From the NCBI RefSeq assembly GCF_001598235.1, contig NZ_BCYO01000008.1, positions 62,001 to 126,000 on the forward strand: DNA of 64,000 nucleotides, in the 5' to 3' direction. Below the pieces are notes generated by a model that saw only the letters and a program-made list of their open reading frames with translations, searched no databases and was not told where the DNA came from. Of this stretch, positions 9,293-17,691 are shown piece by piece. Each line of letters starts with the position of its first letter. Positions within the stretch are counted from its first letter, which is position 1. This DNA is from Polaromonas jejuensis NBRC 106434 (GTDB lineage: Bacteria > Pseudomonadota > Gammaproteobacteria > Burkholderiales > Burkholderiaceae_C). Both the position numbers and the translations under genes were made by a program.

Positions 9293-10798
9293 TCCATTGG
9301 CGGCCTGCGGCCGGTACAGCGACCAGGCGCGGCCCTTGAACACCCGAACAAAACCGTCCAGCGGGGTGTCACGGCCAGCCACCACCCACACCCCGGCTTG
9401 CTTGCCGGCCTGCGCCAGCACTTCGGGCGCCTGCAGCACGCGCGCGGCCTGGGCATCAAAACCAGCCCCGTCCAGCAGTTCATGCTGCCAGTCATCGCCG
9501 TCCAGCTTGCGCAGCGCCGGCCAATCCTGAATCACCAGCATGGGCGTGCTCGCCTGACGGTAAAACGGCAGGTCGTAGGCATAGTCGCCCAGCAGGTAGA
9601 CCGTGTCCGAGGCTTGGGCCCCGGCCGCCTGGAGTGCCTGCGCAACATCCTGCGCGCCGTATTTGCGCGTGTAGTCTGCCGCCGCCATGTTGGCCGCCAC
9701 CGCAATGCCCAGGCTGGCCAGACACAGCGCGGCAAACCACCGGCCCCGCGCCCGCGCGGCGAGCCTGAGTCTGGCCATGGCGTCATCCCAGCCCATTGCC
9801 GCCAGCAGCGCAAGCGGCGGCATGACCGGCAAGGCGTAGCCTATGATTTTCGAGCTCGGGATGGAAAAGAAACCAATGATCGCCAGCACCCAGATCCAGC
9901 ACAGCGCCCGCCAGGCACTTGCTATTAAATTGGTAGCTGCCTGCGACCGTTTCAATTGGGCAACGGCCTGATTGATCGCAAAAAACACCCACGGGAACAA
10001 CAAAACGACCAGACACGGCCCGTAAAACCACCAGGGCTGCCCGTTGTTGAACGAGGTGGCGCTGAAGCGGCGCACCTGCTGCGTGCCGAACATGTAATCC
10101 AGCATGCCGGGAAACTGGCGCTCCGCGAACCAGAACCAGGGCAGCGCGATCACGGCAAACAGGGCCAGGCCCGAGCCCCAGGGCAGGTACAGCACCTTTT
10201 TGAGCTGCCGCGTCCAGAGCAGCCAGACCAGCAGCACCAGGCCCGGCAGCGCCACGCCAATCAAGCCCTTGGACAGCACGCCCAGCGCGCAGGCCACGAA
10301 GCCCCAGCGGGCCAGATTCGCCTGCGGCCTGTCCGCGTGCATGAAGGCCAGCGCAAAGCACCAGATGGCCACGCCTATCCACGCCGCAACCAGCATGTCG
10401 TGGTTCACATACTGCCCGCCCAGCAGAAACGACAGGCTGCTGCCCAGCATCCACACGGCCCGGCGCGCTATGCTTTCAGAAGCAAACCGGCGCGCACTCG
10501 CGTACATCGCCAGCAGCATCAAGCCCGCATGCAGCGCGGGTACCAGGCGCAGCGCCCAGGCGTTCACGCCCAAGGTGGCCAGCGAGACCGCCTCCAGCCA
10601 GTACAGATAGGGCGGCTTGTGAAAGAAGGGAATCCCGTTCAGGCGCGGCGTGAGCCAGTCGCCGCTGTACAGCATCCAGCGGCCCATCTCCCCGTAGCGG
10701 CCCTCGTCGGGCACGGCCAGTGGTCGCAGCGTCGCGAGCACCAAAAGAAGTAGAAAAATTGCGGCCAGCGTGAGCCAGGATTTACGTTGTTCAGTCAC
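9260..10798 (-). CDS. ArnT/PMT-like lipid-linked sugar transferase (GT39/GT83 type)
   Basis: 512 residues. The start has a membrane helix (LTLAAIFLLLLVLATLRPLA) and then VPDEGRYGEMGRWM, the first periplasmic loop with the catalytic DE pair of ArnT-like enzymes. Next come GDWLTPRLNGIPFFHKPPYL and about 10 further hydrophobic segments. ArnT members transfer an amino sugar from undecaprenyl phosphate to lipid A. The gene is translationally coupled (4-bp overlap) to the upstream deacetylase gene. A dispersed palindromic repeat lies in frame inside it at 9921-9938. Confidence 0.8.
   Translation of the reverse strand: MTEQRKSWLTLAAIFLLLLVLATLRPLAVPDEGRYGEMGRWMLYSGDWLTPRLNGIPFFHKPPYLYWLEAVSLATLGVNAWALRLVPALHAGLMLLAMYASARRFASESIARRAVWMLGSSLSFLLGGQYVNHDMLVAAWIGVAIWCFALAFMHADRPQANLARWGFVACALGVLSKGLIGVALPGLVLLVWLLWTRQLKKVLYLPWGSGLALFAVIALPWFWFAERQFPGMLDYMFGTQQVRRFSATSFNNGQPWWFYGPCLVVLLFPWVFFAINQAVAQLKRSQAATNLIASAWRALCWIWVLAIIGFFSIPSSKIIGYALPVMPPLALLAAMGWDDAMARLRLAARARGRWFAALCLASLGIAVAANMAAADYTRKYGAQDVAQALQAAGAQASDTVYLLGDYAYDLPFYRQASTPMLVIQDWPALRKLDGDDWQHELLDGAGFDAQAARVLQAPEVLAQAGKQAGVWVVAGRDTPLDGFVRVFKGRAWSLYRPQAANGSAPEGPKPAE
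9921..9938. repeat. Copy of a dispersed short palindromic repeat, inside a coding region
   Basis: GCTATTAAATTGGTAGCT is an imperfect palindrome. It is identical over 18 bases to the reverse complement of 40015-40032 and close to 13675-13691. Here it lies inside the ArnT-like gene without breaking the frame. Confidence 0.55.
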
Positions 10799-11607
10799 GC
10801 ATTCAAGTGTAGCTGCGCCCCACGCGACAAGATCACGCCGGCACTTGCGAGCGCCTGGGGAAAAGCGTCGCCGGCCAGATACGCGTACTCCCAGGCACGG
10901 GCCGCACCGATCTCGTCACCCGCCTCGGCCCACGCCGCGGGGTGGCACATGAGGATGGCGCCCTCGGGCGCCTCGTGCAGCCAGTGCGCCATCAACTGCG
11001 CGTAGCGTTGCGCCCCGCCGCTAAAGTCATAAATGCCCGACAAGGCCGGTGCGCTGGCAATGCCCGCCGTCTTCGCCAGCCCTGCCAGCGCGGCCGCGCC
11101 CAGGCCGGCAATCACTTTTGTCTTGAAGCTGCTATCCGGCTTTGCGCCCATGGAAAGGCGAAAGTACGCTCTGTTATTCATAGCATAGCGTTCCCGCACG
11201 GCGGCCACCAGGGCCTGCCGGATACCGGCAAACTGCTGCACATGCTGGTGCCCGTCGATATGGTCGGGCGGCCCCTTCCACACGGCCTCGAACGCGTCGA
11301 GCTGCCGCTCAATCACCGCCCGCGCCGCCGCCTGGTCAAAGCCGCCCATGACGGCCTTGAGCATGGCGCCCCGCAAGGACAGCCCATGCCCGGCCGCGTG
11401 CGCAAACGCGCTCGTCCAGTCCAGATGCAACCCGACGTCGATGTGCCCGCGCACTTCCTGCAGCAACGCGGCATCCTCCGCCCAGCGCGGCGACAAGACC
11501 ATGGCACTGGTGGCGCTGATGCGGCCCAGACCAGCGAGCCGGGCGATGCCCTGCGATATGCCTTCGCTGGCGGCGAAGTCGTCCGCGCAAACCGTCAGGT
11601 ATTTCAT
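10795..11607 (-). CDS. YdjC/ChbG/NaxD-family carbohydrate deacetylase (HpnK-like)
   Basis: 270 residues. It begins YLTVCADDFAASEGISQGIA, with the metal-binding Asp pair of the YdjC family, and also has GLHLDWT and HIDGHQHVQQF, where the conserved His residues of the family lie. YdjC/NaxD enzymes remove an acetyl group from N-acetyl sugars; NaxD acts on undecaprenyl-phosphate N-acetylhexosamine before ArnT-type transfer to lipid A. The direct 4-bp coupling to the ArnT-like gene supports that role. HpnK of hopanoid clusters is the alternative name, but no hopanoid genes are present. The start overlaps the stop of a LysR gene fragment. Confidence 0.8.
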   Translation of the reverse strand: MKYLTVCADDFAASEGISQGIARLAGLGRISATSAMVLSPRWAEDAALLQEVRGHIDVGLHLDWTSAFAHAAGHGLSLRGAMLKAVMGGFDQAAARAVIERQLDAFEAVWKGPPDHIDGHQHVQQFAGIRQALVAAVRERYAMNNRAYFRLSMGAKPDSSFKTKVIAGLGAAALAGLAKTAGIASAPALSGIYDFSGGAQRYAQLMAHWLHEAPEGAILMCHPAAWAEAGDEIGAARAWEYAYLAGDAFPQALASAGVILSRGAQLHLNA

Positions 11608-11726
11608 CGCCCTTGCCAGAATCCGGGCTTGATGGCGGGCGCCACACCTTCGGCCTTGGCCGCCGCCGTCAGGCTACCGCGCGCGACCACGGCCACAAAA
11701 GACTCCAGCTGCTTGAGTTTGTCCAT
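11604..11726 (-). pseudogene. LysR gene fragment (first 32 codons only), coupled to the deacetylase gene
   Basis: An ATG at 11726 opens a 40-codon frame whose first 32 residues (starting MDKLKQLESFVAVVARGSLT) differ from the LysR protein at 1902-2822 by one residue. Similarity stops abruptly after APAI, and eight unrelated codons lead to a TGA that overlaps the deacetylase ATG by 4 bp. It is a truncated copy; the helix-turn-helix is incomplete, so it cannot act as a regulator. Its start and ribosome binding site may now serve as a leader for the deacetylase-ArnT operon. Confidence 0.75.
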
Positions 11727-12000
11727 CTCGAATTATGTGTACAACTGTTCTGAATCCGTCATTTTTTGGCATCGATTCCGACAATTTAAACTTTCAAGCG
11801 GGCCCGTGATGCCTTGGCCTGAGGGGCTTCATCGGCGCCGCTGTAGCTGGGCTGCGTGTCGAGCGCCGCAGGCCAGATTTCACGTCACCGTACTCACGCT
11901 TCAGTGCCTGGCACCGTGACTCGCAAGGAAATGTGTTTTCCACTGGCCGACGAAATCGCTTCGTTGAGCCCTCGATAATTTACGAAAGCAGGAGACAACC

Positions 12001-12930
12001 GTGGACCGCTGGACTGAAATGAAGTTGTTCGTACAGGTGGCTGAAACCGGCTCTCTGAGCCGGGCCGCCGAGGCATTGGAGGTTTCCAATGCAGCCGCCA
12101 GCCGACACCTGTCGGCGCTGGAGGAGCGCCTGGGCGCGCGGCTGGTGGAACGCAACACGCGCCGTCTGTACCTCACGGAAACCGGCCAGCAGTTCCTTCT
12201 GCGCAGCAAGGCCATCCTGGCCGACCTGCAGGATGCCGAAGCGGCGGTGAACGCCGCCGCCATCAACCCCACGGGCCAGTTGCGCATCACGGCCTCGCTG
12301 TCGTTTGCCATGCACCACATCGCGCCGCTGCTGCGCGAGTACACGCAGCGCTACCCGAACGTCTCAGTGCATGTGGAAGCCGCCAACCGCTACCTGGACA
12401 TCATCGACAACAACATCGACGTGGCCATCCGCACGCGCGAGGTCGAGCCCGACTCCAACATCACCATCCGACGGCTGGGCGAGACGCGCCGCATCCTGGC
12501 CGCGTCGCCGCGCTATATCGCGCAGCACGGCAAGCCCGGGACGCTGGAAGACCTGTGCCGGCACAAGTTGCTGATCTACACCTACGCCAACAACCCCAAC
12601 GAGCTGCGCTTCACGCGCGACGGGCAGACCAGCGTCGTCAACGTGCGGGGCCTGCTGGAATCGAACGACGGCCAGATCCTGCGCGCCGCCGCGCTCGACG
12701 GCATGGGCATCTTGATCCAGCCCACCTACATCCTGTACGACGACATCGTGGCCGGACGGCTGGTGCCGGTGCTCGACGCCTGGGACCTGCCGCGCCTGAC
12801 CATCAACCTCGCCTACCCCAGCCGCAAGCATCTCTCGGCCAAGGTGCGCAGCTTCATCGACTTCATGGCGGAGTACTTCGCCAGGATGGACTACGAACGC
12901 AAGTGGACCGCGCGGCTTGATGTTGGCTGA
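12001..12930 (+). CDS. LysR-family regulator, probably of the hydroxyquinol genes
   Basis: 309 residues from a GTG at 12001, preceded by AGGAGAC. Helix-turn-helix at about residues 5-60 (MKLFVQVAETGSLSRAAEAL, then ASRHLSALEERLGARLVERN) and a CrgA-like effector domain. It lies upstream of and in the same direction as the maleylacetate reductase gene, 132 bp away, and is the obvious candidate regulator for that cluster. The target assignment is inference from position. Confidence 0.83.
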   Translation: MDRWTEMKLFVQVAETGSLSRAAEALEVSNAAASRHLSALEERLGARLVERNTRRLYLTETGQQFLLRSKAILADLQDAEAAVNAAAINPTGQLRITASLSFAMHHIAPLLREYTQRYPNVSVHVEAANRYLDIIDNNIDVAIRTREVEPDSNITIRRLGETRRILAASPRYIAQHGKPGTLEDLCRHKLLIYTYANNPNELRFTRDGQTSVVNVRGLLESNDGQILRAAALDGMGILIQPTYILYDDIVAGRLVPVLDAWDLPRLTINLAYPSRKHLSAKVRSFIDFMAEYFARMDYERKWTARLDVG

Positions 12931-12974
12931 GAAGCCTTCGTTCCATCATCCCGGCGGGCCAACGTTGCGCCACA

Positions 12975-12991
12975 CGGAAAACTGATTTCCG
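12975..12991. promoter_or_regulatory. Inverted repeat upstream of the maleylacetate reductase gene, candidate LysR site
   Basis: CGGAAA-N5-TTTCCG is a perfect 6-bp inverted repeat centred about 80 bp before the start of the maleylacetate reductase gene, where LysR activators usually bind. The adjacent LysR gene is the likely partner; binding is inferred. Confidence 0.35.
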
Positions 12992-13062
12992 CCACCACGC
13001 TTGTCCGATCATCCAGGCCTCGCCATACTTGCTCTCACGAACAGCAAGACGCACCAAGGCCC

Positions 13063-14121
13063 ATGCACCACTTCATCTACACCAGCCAGCCAGTCCGGGT
13101 CGTCTTCGGCCCAGGCAGCCTGCAACACCTGGCGCGCGAGATCGAGGCGCTGGGTGCCACCAAAGCCCTGATTCTCTGCACCCCCGAACAACGCGCCTCA
13201 GCCGAGAGAGTGGCCGACCTGCTGGGCGGCCGCGCCGCCGGCATCTTCGACCGCGCCGTCATGCATGTGCCGATCGAAACCGCCCGCGAAGCCCGGGCAG
13301 TGGCCCAAGGACTTGGCGCCGACTGCGCCGTGGCGATCGGCGGCGGCTCCACCACCGGCCTGGGCAAGGCCATCGCGCTGGACTCCGGCTTGCCGATTCT
13401 GGCCATTCCCACCACCTACGCCGGCTCGGAAATGACCCCGATTTACGGCATCACCGAGGGGGGGCTGAAGAAAACCGGCAAAGACCCGCGGGTGTTGCCG
13501 CGCACCGTGATCTACGACCCCGAGCTGAGCCTGAGCCTGCCCGTGGCACTGAGCATGACCAGCGGCATCAATGCCATCGCCCATGCCGCCGAAGGACTTT
13601 ATGCCGCCGACAGCAACCCCATCATGGATTTAATGGCCCAAGAGGGCATCGCCGCCATGGGACGGGCGCTACCAGCTATCAAATCAGTAGCAAGCAACCT
13701 GGAGGCGCGCGCCGATGCCCTGTACGGCGCCTGGCTCTGCGGCACGGTGCTGGGCAATGTGGGCATGTCACTGCACCACAAGCTGTGCCACACACTGGGC
13801 GGCAGCTTCAACCTGCCGCATGCCGAGACCCACACTATCGTGCTGCCGCATGCACTGGCCTACAACGCCGAAGCCGCGCCGTTGGCCATGCAGAAGATCG
13901 CGCGCGCATTGCTGAAGGACTCAGCCCCGCAAGCGGTGTTTGACCTGGCCCGCGACAACGGCGCGCCGGTGGCCCTGAAAGACATCGGCATGCAAGAGGC
14001 CGATCTGGACCAAGCCTGTGACCTCGCCCTGCAGAACCAGTACCCCAACCCCCGGCCACTGGAGCGCCCTGCCCTTCGGCAATTGCTGCAAAACGCCTTT
14101 GAGGGCGTGCGCCCCACCTGA
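13063..14121 (+). CDS. Maleylacetate reductase
   Basis: 352 residues, the normal length for this iron-alcohol-dehydrogenase branch. It starts FIYTSQPVRVVFGPGSL, then shows the nucleotide-binding GGGSTTGLGKAIAL and the family motif PTTYAGSEMTPIYGITEGG. It reduces maleylacetate to 3-oxoadipate, the step after ring cleavage of hydroxyquinol or chlorocatechols. The next gene encodes a hydroxyquinol-type dioxygenase, so the two enzymes are consecutive. A dispersed palindromic repeat (13675-13691) sits in frame inside the gene (coding AIKSVAS). Confidence 0.9.
   Translation: MHHFIYTSQPVRVVFGPGSLQHLAREIEALGATKALILCTPEQRASAERVADLLGGRAAGIFDRAVMHVPIETAREARAVAQGLGADCAVAIGGGSTTGLGKAIALDSGLPILAIPTTYAGSEMTPIYGITEGGLKKTGKDPRVLPRTVIYDPELSLSLPVALSMTSGINAIAHAAEGLYAADSNPIMDLMAQEGIAAMGRALPAIKSVASNLEARADALYGAWLCGTVLGNVGMSLHHKLCHTLGGSFNLPHAETHTIVLPHALAYNAEAAPLAMQKIARALLKDSAPQAVFDLARDNGAPVALKDIGMQEADLDQACDLALQNQYPNPRPLERPALRQLLQNAFEGVRPT
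13675..13691. repeat. Related copy of the dispersed palindromic repeat, in frame in a gene
   Basis: GCTATCAAATCAGTAGC matches the 9921 copy (GCTATTAAATTGGTAGC) at 14 of 17 positions and is itself an imperfect palindrome. It lies inside the maleylacetate reductase gene and keeps the frame open. Confidence 0.4.
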
Positions 14122-14150
14122 AAACCCTTAAGCCACAACGCCAGAACACC

Positions 14151-14984
14151 ATGAGAAACCTCAACCAGGACAACATCACCCAAGCCGTGCTGGCACGGCT
14201 CGCCAACACGCCGGACAGCCGGCTGCATGAAATCATGACCGCCCTCGTCCAGCATTTGCACGCCTTTGCACGCGAGGTCAAACTGACCGAAGCCGAGTGG
14301 TTCGCGGGCATTCAGTACCTGACCGCCACGGGTCAAAAGTGCAGCGACACACGGCAAGAATTCATTTTGCTCAGCGATGTGCTGGGGCTGTCCATGCTGA
14401 CGGTCGCCATGAACAACGACAAGCCCCAGGGCTGCACCGAGGCCACCGTGTTCGGTCCGTTCTATGTGGAGGGTGCACCGCACTACGAACATGGCGAAGA
14501 CGTGGCCAACGGCGCCAGCGGCGAACCCTGCCTGGTTCGCGGCACCGTGCGCGGCCTGGACGGCAAACCCGTTGCCAACGCCACCATCGAGGTCTGGCAG
14601 GCCGATAACGAGGGCCATTACGACGTGCAAAAGCCCGGGCTGACGCAGCCCCAGGCGCGCGGCGTGCTGACCTCGGGCGCCGACGGCGGTTTTCACTTCA
14701 AAACCATCGTGGCCGAGGCCTACCCCATCCCCACCGACGGCCCGGTGGGCGACATGCTCAACGCCACGAAACGCCACCCGTGGCGGCCCGCGCACCTGCA
14801 CTTCATGATCAAGGCCGAAGGCTACGAGACGCTGATCACCCATGTCTTTCGCGACGGTGACCAGTATCTCGACTCGGATGCCGTGTTCGGCGTGCGCCAG
14901 TCGCTGGTGGCGGACTGGGCGAAGCAGCCGGATGGCAGCTACCTGCTGAACTACGACTTTGTACTCAACCCCGTAGCAAGATGA
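14151..14984 (+). CDS. Hydroxyquinol 1,2-dioxygenase (intradiol, Fe(III))
   Basis: 277 residues. N-terminal dioxygenase helical domain (about 10-100), then the intradiol core: FGPFYVEGAP, and the four expected Fe ligands in GHYDVQ (Tyr), EAYPIPTDGPVG (Tyr) and RPAHLHF (two His). The sequence is closer to hydroxyquinol than to catechol dioxygenases, in line with the adjacent maleylacetate reductase. It opens 1,2,4-trihydroxybenzene to maleylacetate. The stop overlaps the next start by 4 bp. Confidence 0.9.
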   Translation: MRNLNQDNITQAVLARLANTPDSRLHEIMTALVQHLHAFAREVKLTEAEWFAGIQYLTATGQKCSDTRQEFILLSDVLGLSMLTVAMNNDKPQGCTEATVFGPFYVEGAPHYEHGEDVANGASGEPCLVRGTVRGLDGKPVANATIEVWQADNEGHYDVQKPGLTQPQARGVLTSGADGGFHFKTIVAEAYPIPTDGPVGDMLNATKRHPWRPAHLHFMIKAEGYETLITHVFRDGDQYLDSDAVFGVRQSLVADWAKQPDGSYLLNYDFVLNPVAR

Positions 14985-15280
14985 TCAAGCACATCGTCAT
15001 GTGGACCGTGCGCGGCGACTCGGCCGCCCAGAAATCCACCGCCATCGCCCAGGTGCGGCGCAGCTTCGAGAGCCTGCGCGGCCGCATTCCCGGCCTGCTT
15101 TGTCTGGAAATCGGCGCGGACCACAGCCGCATCGACTATGCCTGCGACGTGGTGCTCTACAGCGAGTTTGCCAGCCAGGCCGACCTCGACGCCTATGCCG
15201 ATCACCCCGAACACCTGCGCGTCAAGGCCGAGGTAGCCGGCCTGCGCACCACGCGTCACCAGGTGGACTACGCCGCATGA
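14981..15280 (+). CDS. Dabb (stress-responsive A/B barrel) domain protein
   Basis: 99 residues, a single Dabb ferredoxin-like domain. It begins IKHIVMWTVRGD and has CLEIGADHSRIDYACDVVLYSEF and the YADHPEHLRVK helix typical of the family. Coupled by 4-bp overlaps to the dioxygenase before it and the truncated TIM-barrel gene after it. Dabb proteins recur in aromatic and resorcinol-type clusters, but no defined reaction can be assigned. Confidence 0.8.
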   Translation: MIKHIVMWTVRGDSAAQKSTAIAQVRRSFESLRGRIPGLLCLEIGADHSRIDYACDVVLYSEFASQADLDAYADHPEHLRVKAEVAGLRTTRHQVDYAA

Positions 15281-15666
15281 ACGCCATGAAGTCCCCTGAA
15301 CTTTCCCTGCATCACCTCACCATGCTGGCCGCCCATCCGCTGGCCTTGATCGACGCCACGGCCGCCGGCGGCTTCGAGTACTGCGGCATCCGCATCGTGC
15401 CGCCCATGGCCACGGACGCCGTGGTCGATGTGGTCGGCAACCCCGCGCTGGTGCGCGAGATCGATCAGCGCCTGCGCGCCACCGGCGTGCGCCTGCTCGA
15501 CATCGAGGCGATCTGGCTGCAGCCCACGACCGATGTGCCCCAGCTGGTGCCGGCGCTGGAAGTCGGCAAGCGGCTGGGCGCACGCCATGTGCTGGCCGTG
15601 GGATTCGACACCGATCTCGCCCGCCTGGCGCGCACGGCCCGCCTGCTACCGGGCGAACATTTGTAG
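15277..15666 (+). pseudogene. Truncated sugar-phosphate isomerase/epimerase-like TIM-barrel gene
   Basis: 129 residues from an ATG overlapping the Dabb stop. It resembles the N-terminal half of AP-endonuclease-2-type TIM-barrel proteins (LSLHHLTMLAAHPLALIDAT, GFEYCGIRIVPP, LLDIEAIWLQP, GARHVLAVGFDTD). Full-length members have about 260-290 residues, so roughly half of the barrel is missing and it is unlikely to be active. The break coincides with the change to the more AT-rich sugar island at about 15665, suggesting the gene was cut when that island arrived or by a deletion. Confidence 0.7.
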
Positions 15667-15667
15667 C

Positions 15668-15766
15668 GGGTAATACCCATAAATTTTCGATTCAAAGAGG
15701 AGACAGTCATGGGCAAGTTTATTGGCGATGAAACCAAACTCGGGGTGGCCTGTCTGGGTATTACCC
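15668..15766. repeat. Pair of 11-bp near-palindromes flanking a start codon
   Basis: GGGTAATACCC at 15668-15678 recurs as its reverse complement GGGTATTACCC at 15756-15766, one before and one inside the start of the first sugar-island gene. Both are GGGTA/TACCC type dyads spaced 88 bp apart. They could be operator halves for the RpiR regulator or a junction scar. Role unknown. Confidence 0.35.
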
Positions 15767-16794
15767 ACCCCCATACATCAGGCCGTGTCAGAGCACTTCA
15801 GCGATTGCCGAATGCGCAAATGCTGGGTGCCTACGACGACAGTCCGTTGCTCAAGCCTTTTACTGAGGCGATGGGCATCGAAGCACGTAGCAAGCAAGAT
15901 ATCTTGGATGATCCAAATGTCCACGCTGTGTACGTGCACTCCAAGAGCAACAAGATGGCGGACCTGTCCATCGAGGCACTGGAGGCCGGCAAGGCGGTGT
16001 TGTGCGAGAAGCCTGCGGGCCGCAACTCCGCGGATGCACGGCGCATTGTCGAAGCAGTGAACCGCACCAACGGAATACTGCAAGTGGGTTACTGCTGGCG
16101 CTTCTCTCCCTCGGTGGATGCGATGCAGCAGGTGCTGAAAAGCGGTCGCCTGGGCAAGGTGCTGCAGGTGCGCGCGCACGGTGGCTGTTCGCATGACGAG
16201 GCAGATACCAATCACATGAAGCAGCCAGAAGACATTGGCGGTGCGATGTTTGTCATCTCTTGCCATCTGTTTGATCGCGTGATTCATCACTTTGGCATGC
16301 CCAAGTCTGTCAACGCCCGCATCACGAAGTTCCCTGGCGCCATGGGCCCGACCTCGCGAGAAGATGCGGCTGGTGCAGTGCTCAACTATGAAGACAAGAT
16401 CGTGGTGGTCGATTTCTTCTCCTGGGACCCACTCCCGTGGCTGGAAACCTGGGACATCAGCGCCTACGGCACCGAAGGGGTGATGCAAAGCTGTCCTTCG
16501 CCCTCCAGCTACCGCATATACGACAAAGGTAACCAGGGCTTCCCTCAAGGCTGGACCGAATGGAGCGAAACCAGCTTCCCGATCAACTGGGCTTCCAAGA
16601 AAACAATTTATTCGCCTGAACTGGCGGAAATCGGCAACCCGGTGTTCTTTGACCGGGAACTGGCCGCATTCAACAACTCGGTGCGCCATGGTGCACCGGT
16701 CGTGATTCCCGCGACACAGGCGCTCAACATCAGCACGCTGATCGAAGCGCTGTTCGCATCTTCCAAAAACTCTGGTGCAGAGGTATTACTGTGA
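15709..16794 (+). CDS. Gfo/Idh/MocA-family oxidoreductase, first gene of sugar/polyol operon
   Basis: 361 residues, preceded by AGAGGAGACAG. N-terminal Rossmann domain with VACLGITHPHTSGRVRALQR, and the family motif GKAVLCEKPAG, where the catalytic Lys lies at about residue 102. The C-terminal alpha/beta substrate domain follows. Such enzymes oxidise or reduce sugars and inositols with NAD(P). It starts a plus-strand operon with an epimerase, a second Gfo/Idh enzyme and a sugar ABC transporter. Codon use is visibly less GC-rich than in the hydroxyquinol genes before it. Overlaps the next gene by 4 bp (GTGA). Confidence 0.85.
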   Translation: MGKFIGDETKLGVACLGITHPHTSGRVRALQRLPNAQMLGAYDDSPLLKPFTEAMGIEARSKQDILDDPNVHAVYVHSKSNKMADLSIEALEAGKAVLCEKPAGRNSADARRIVEAVNRTNGILQVGYCWRFSPSVDAMQQVLKSGRLGKVLQVRAHGGCSHDEADTNHMKQPEDIGGAMFVISCHLFDRVIHHFGMPKSVNARITKFPGAMGPTSREDAAGAVLNYEDKIVVVDFFSWDPLPWLETWDISAYGTEGVMQSCPSPSSYRIYDKGNQGFPQGWTEWSETSFPINWASKKTIYSPELAEIGNPVFFDRELAAFNNSVRHGAPVVIPATQALNISTLIEALFASSKNSGAEVLL

Positions 16795-17669
16795 ACAAAA
16801 CCACCCCCGAATTACTCGCCGCATATTGGACGCTGGCAGGTGATGTCTATCCCGGCGCCCCTACTGAAGTCAGTCCGTTCACGCTACAGGAACGCGCAGC
16901 TGCCGCTTCCAAGGCGGGCTATACCGGTATGGGCATTGTCCACGCTGATTTGATGGCCAATGTCGCAAAGATGGGCCTTTCTGGAATCAAGACGGTGCTT
17001 GCTGATAACGGTATCAAGCATGTCGAAGTCGAGTTTTTGTCCGATTGGTTTGTAGACCCAGCCGACCCTCGGCGCAAGGCCTCGGATCAGGTGCGTCGTG
17101 AATTATTCGAGGCTGCTGCCGCTTTGGGCGCCCGGAACTTCAAAATTTCGCCGGCTCTTTTTGATGAGACGCCACCCGATATTCCTTTGCTGAAAGACGA
17201 GTTTGCACGCCTCTGCGAAGAGGGGCGCCATGTCGGAACGGACATCGTCATGGAAATGATGCCATTCACCAACGTGAAGACGATCGACACCGCGATGGCC
17301 ATCATTGCCGGCGCCGATCAGTCCAACGGCGGGCTCTTGCTGGACATCTGGCACTTGGAGCGCGGAGGCATGAATTGCAGCGAGATCGCCAAGATTCCAG
17401 CCCGGTTCTTGAAAGCCATTGAGCTCGATGACGCCAACAAGGACGTGGTCGGAACTCTTTTCGAAGACACACGCTTTAGCCGGCGGCTTTGCGGCGAAGG
17501 TAGTTTTGATCTGCCTGGCTTCATCAAGGCGGTTCTCGCAGCAGGCTTTAACGCTCCCTACTACGGCGTGGAAATTATTTCTGAAACCTTTCGGAAGCAA
17601 CCGCTTGAAGTGATGGCGCGCACTTCCTACGAAAGCACCATGCGGCAGTTCAAAAACCTGCCGGTCTGA
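16791..17669 (+). CDS. Sugar phosphate isomerase/epimerase (xylose isomerase-like TIM barrel)
   Basis: 292 residues from a GTG that overlaps the stop of the preceding gene. AP-endonuclease-2 type barrel with acidic and His metal-ligand candidates in VEVEFLSDWF, DIVMEMMPFTN, LLLDIWHLERGG and the C-terminal YGVEIISETFRK. Members isomerise or epimerise keto-sugars, or act as inosose or 3-dehydroshikimate dehydratases. Its place between two Gfo/Idh dehydrogenases fits a polyol or inositol-like catabolic sequence. Confidence 0.8.
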   Translation: MNKTTPELLAAYWTLAGDVYPGAPTEVSPFTLQERAAAASKAGYTGMGIVHADLMANVAKMGLSGIKTVLADNGIKHVEVEFLSDWFVDPADPRRKASDQVRRELFEAAAALGARNFKISPALFDETPPDIPLLKDEFARLCEEGRHVGTDIVMEMMPFTNVKTIDTAMAIIAGADQSNGGLLLDIWHLERGGMNCSEIAKIPARFLKAIELDDANKDVVGTLFEDTRFSRRLCGEGSFDLPGFIKAVLAAGFNAPYYGVEIISETFRKQPLEVMARTSYESTMRQFKNLPV

Positions 17670-17691
17670 TTTTTACCTGGAGAACATCAAA

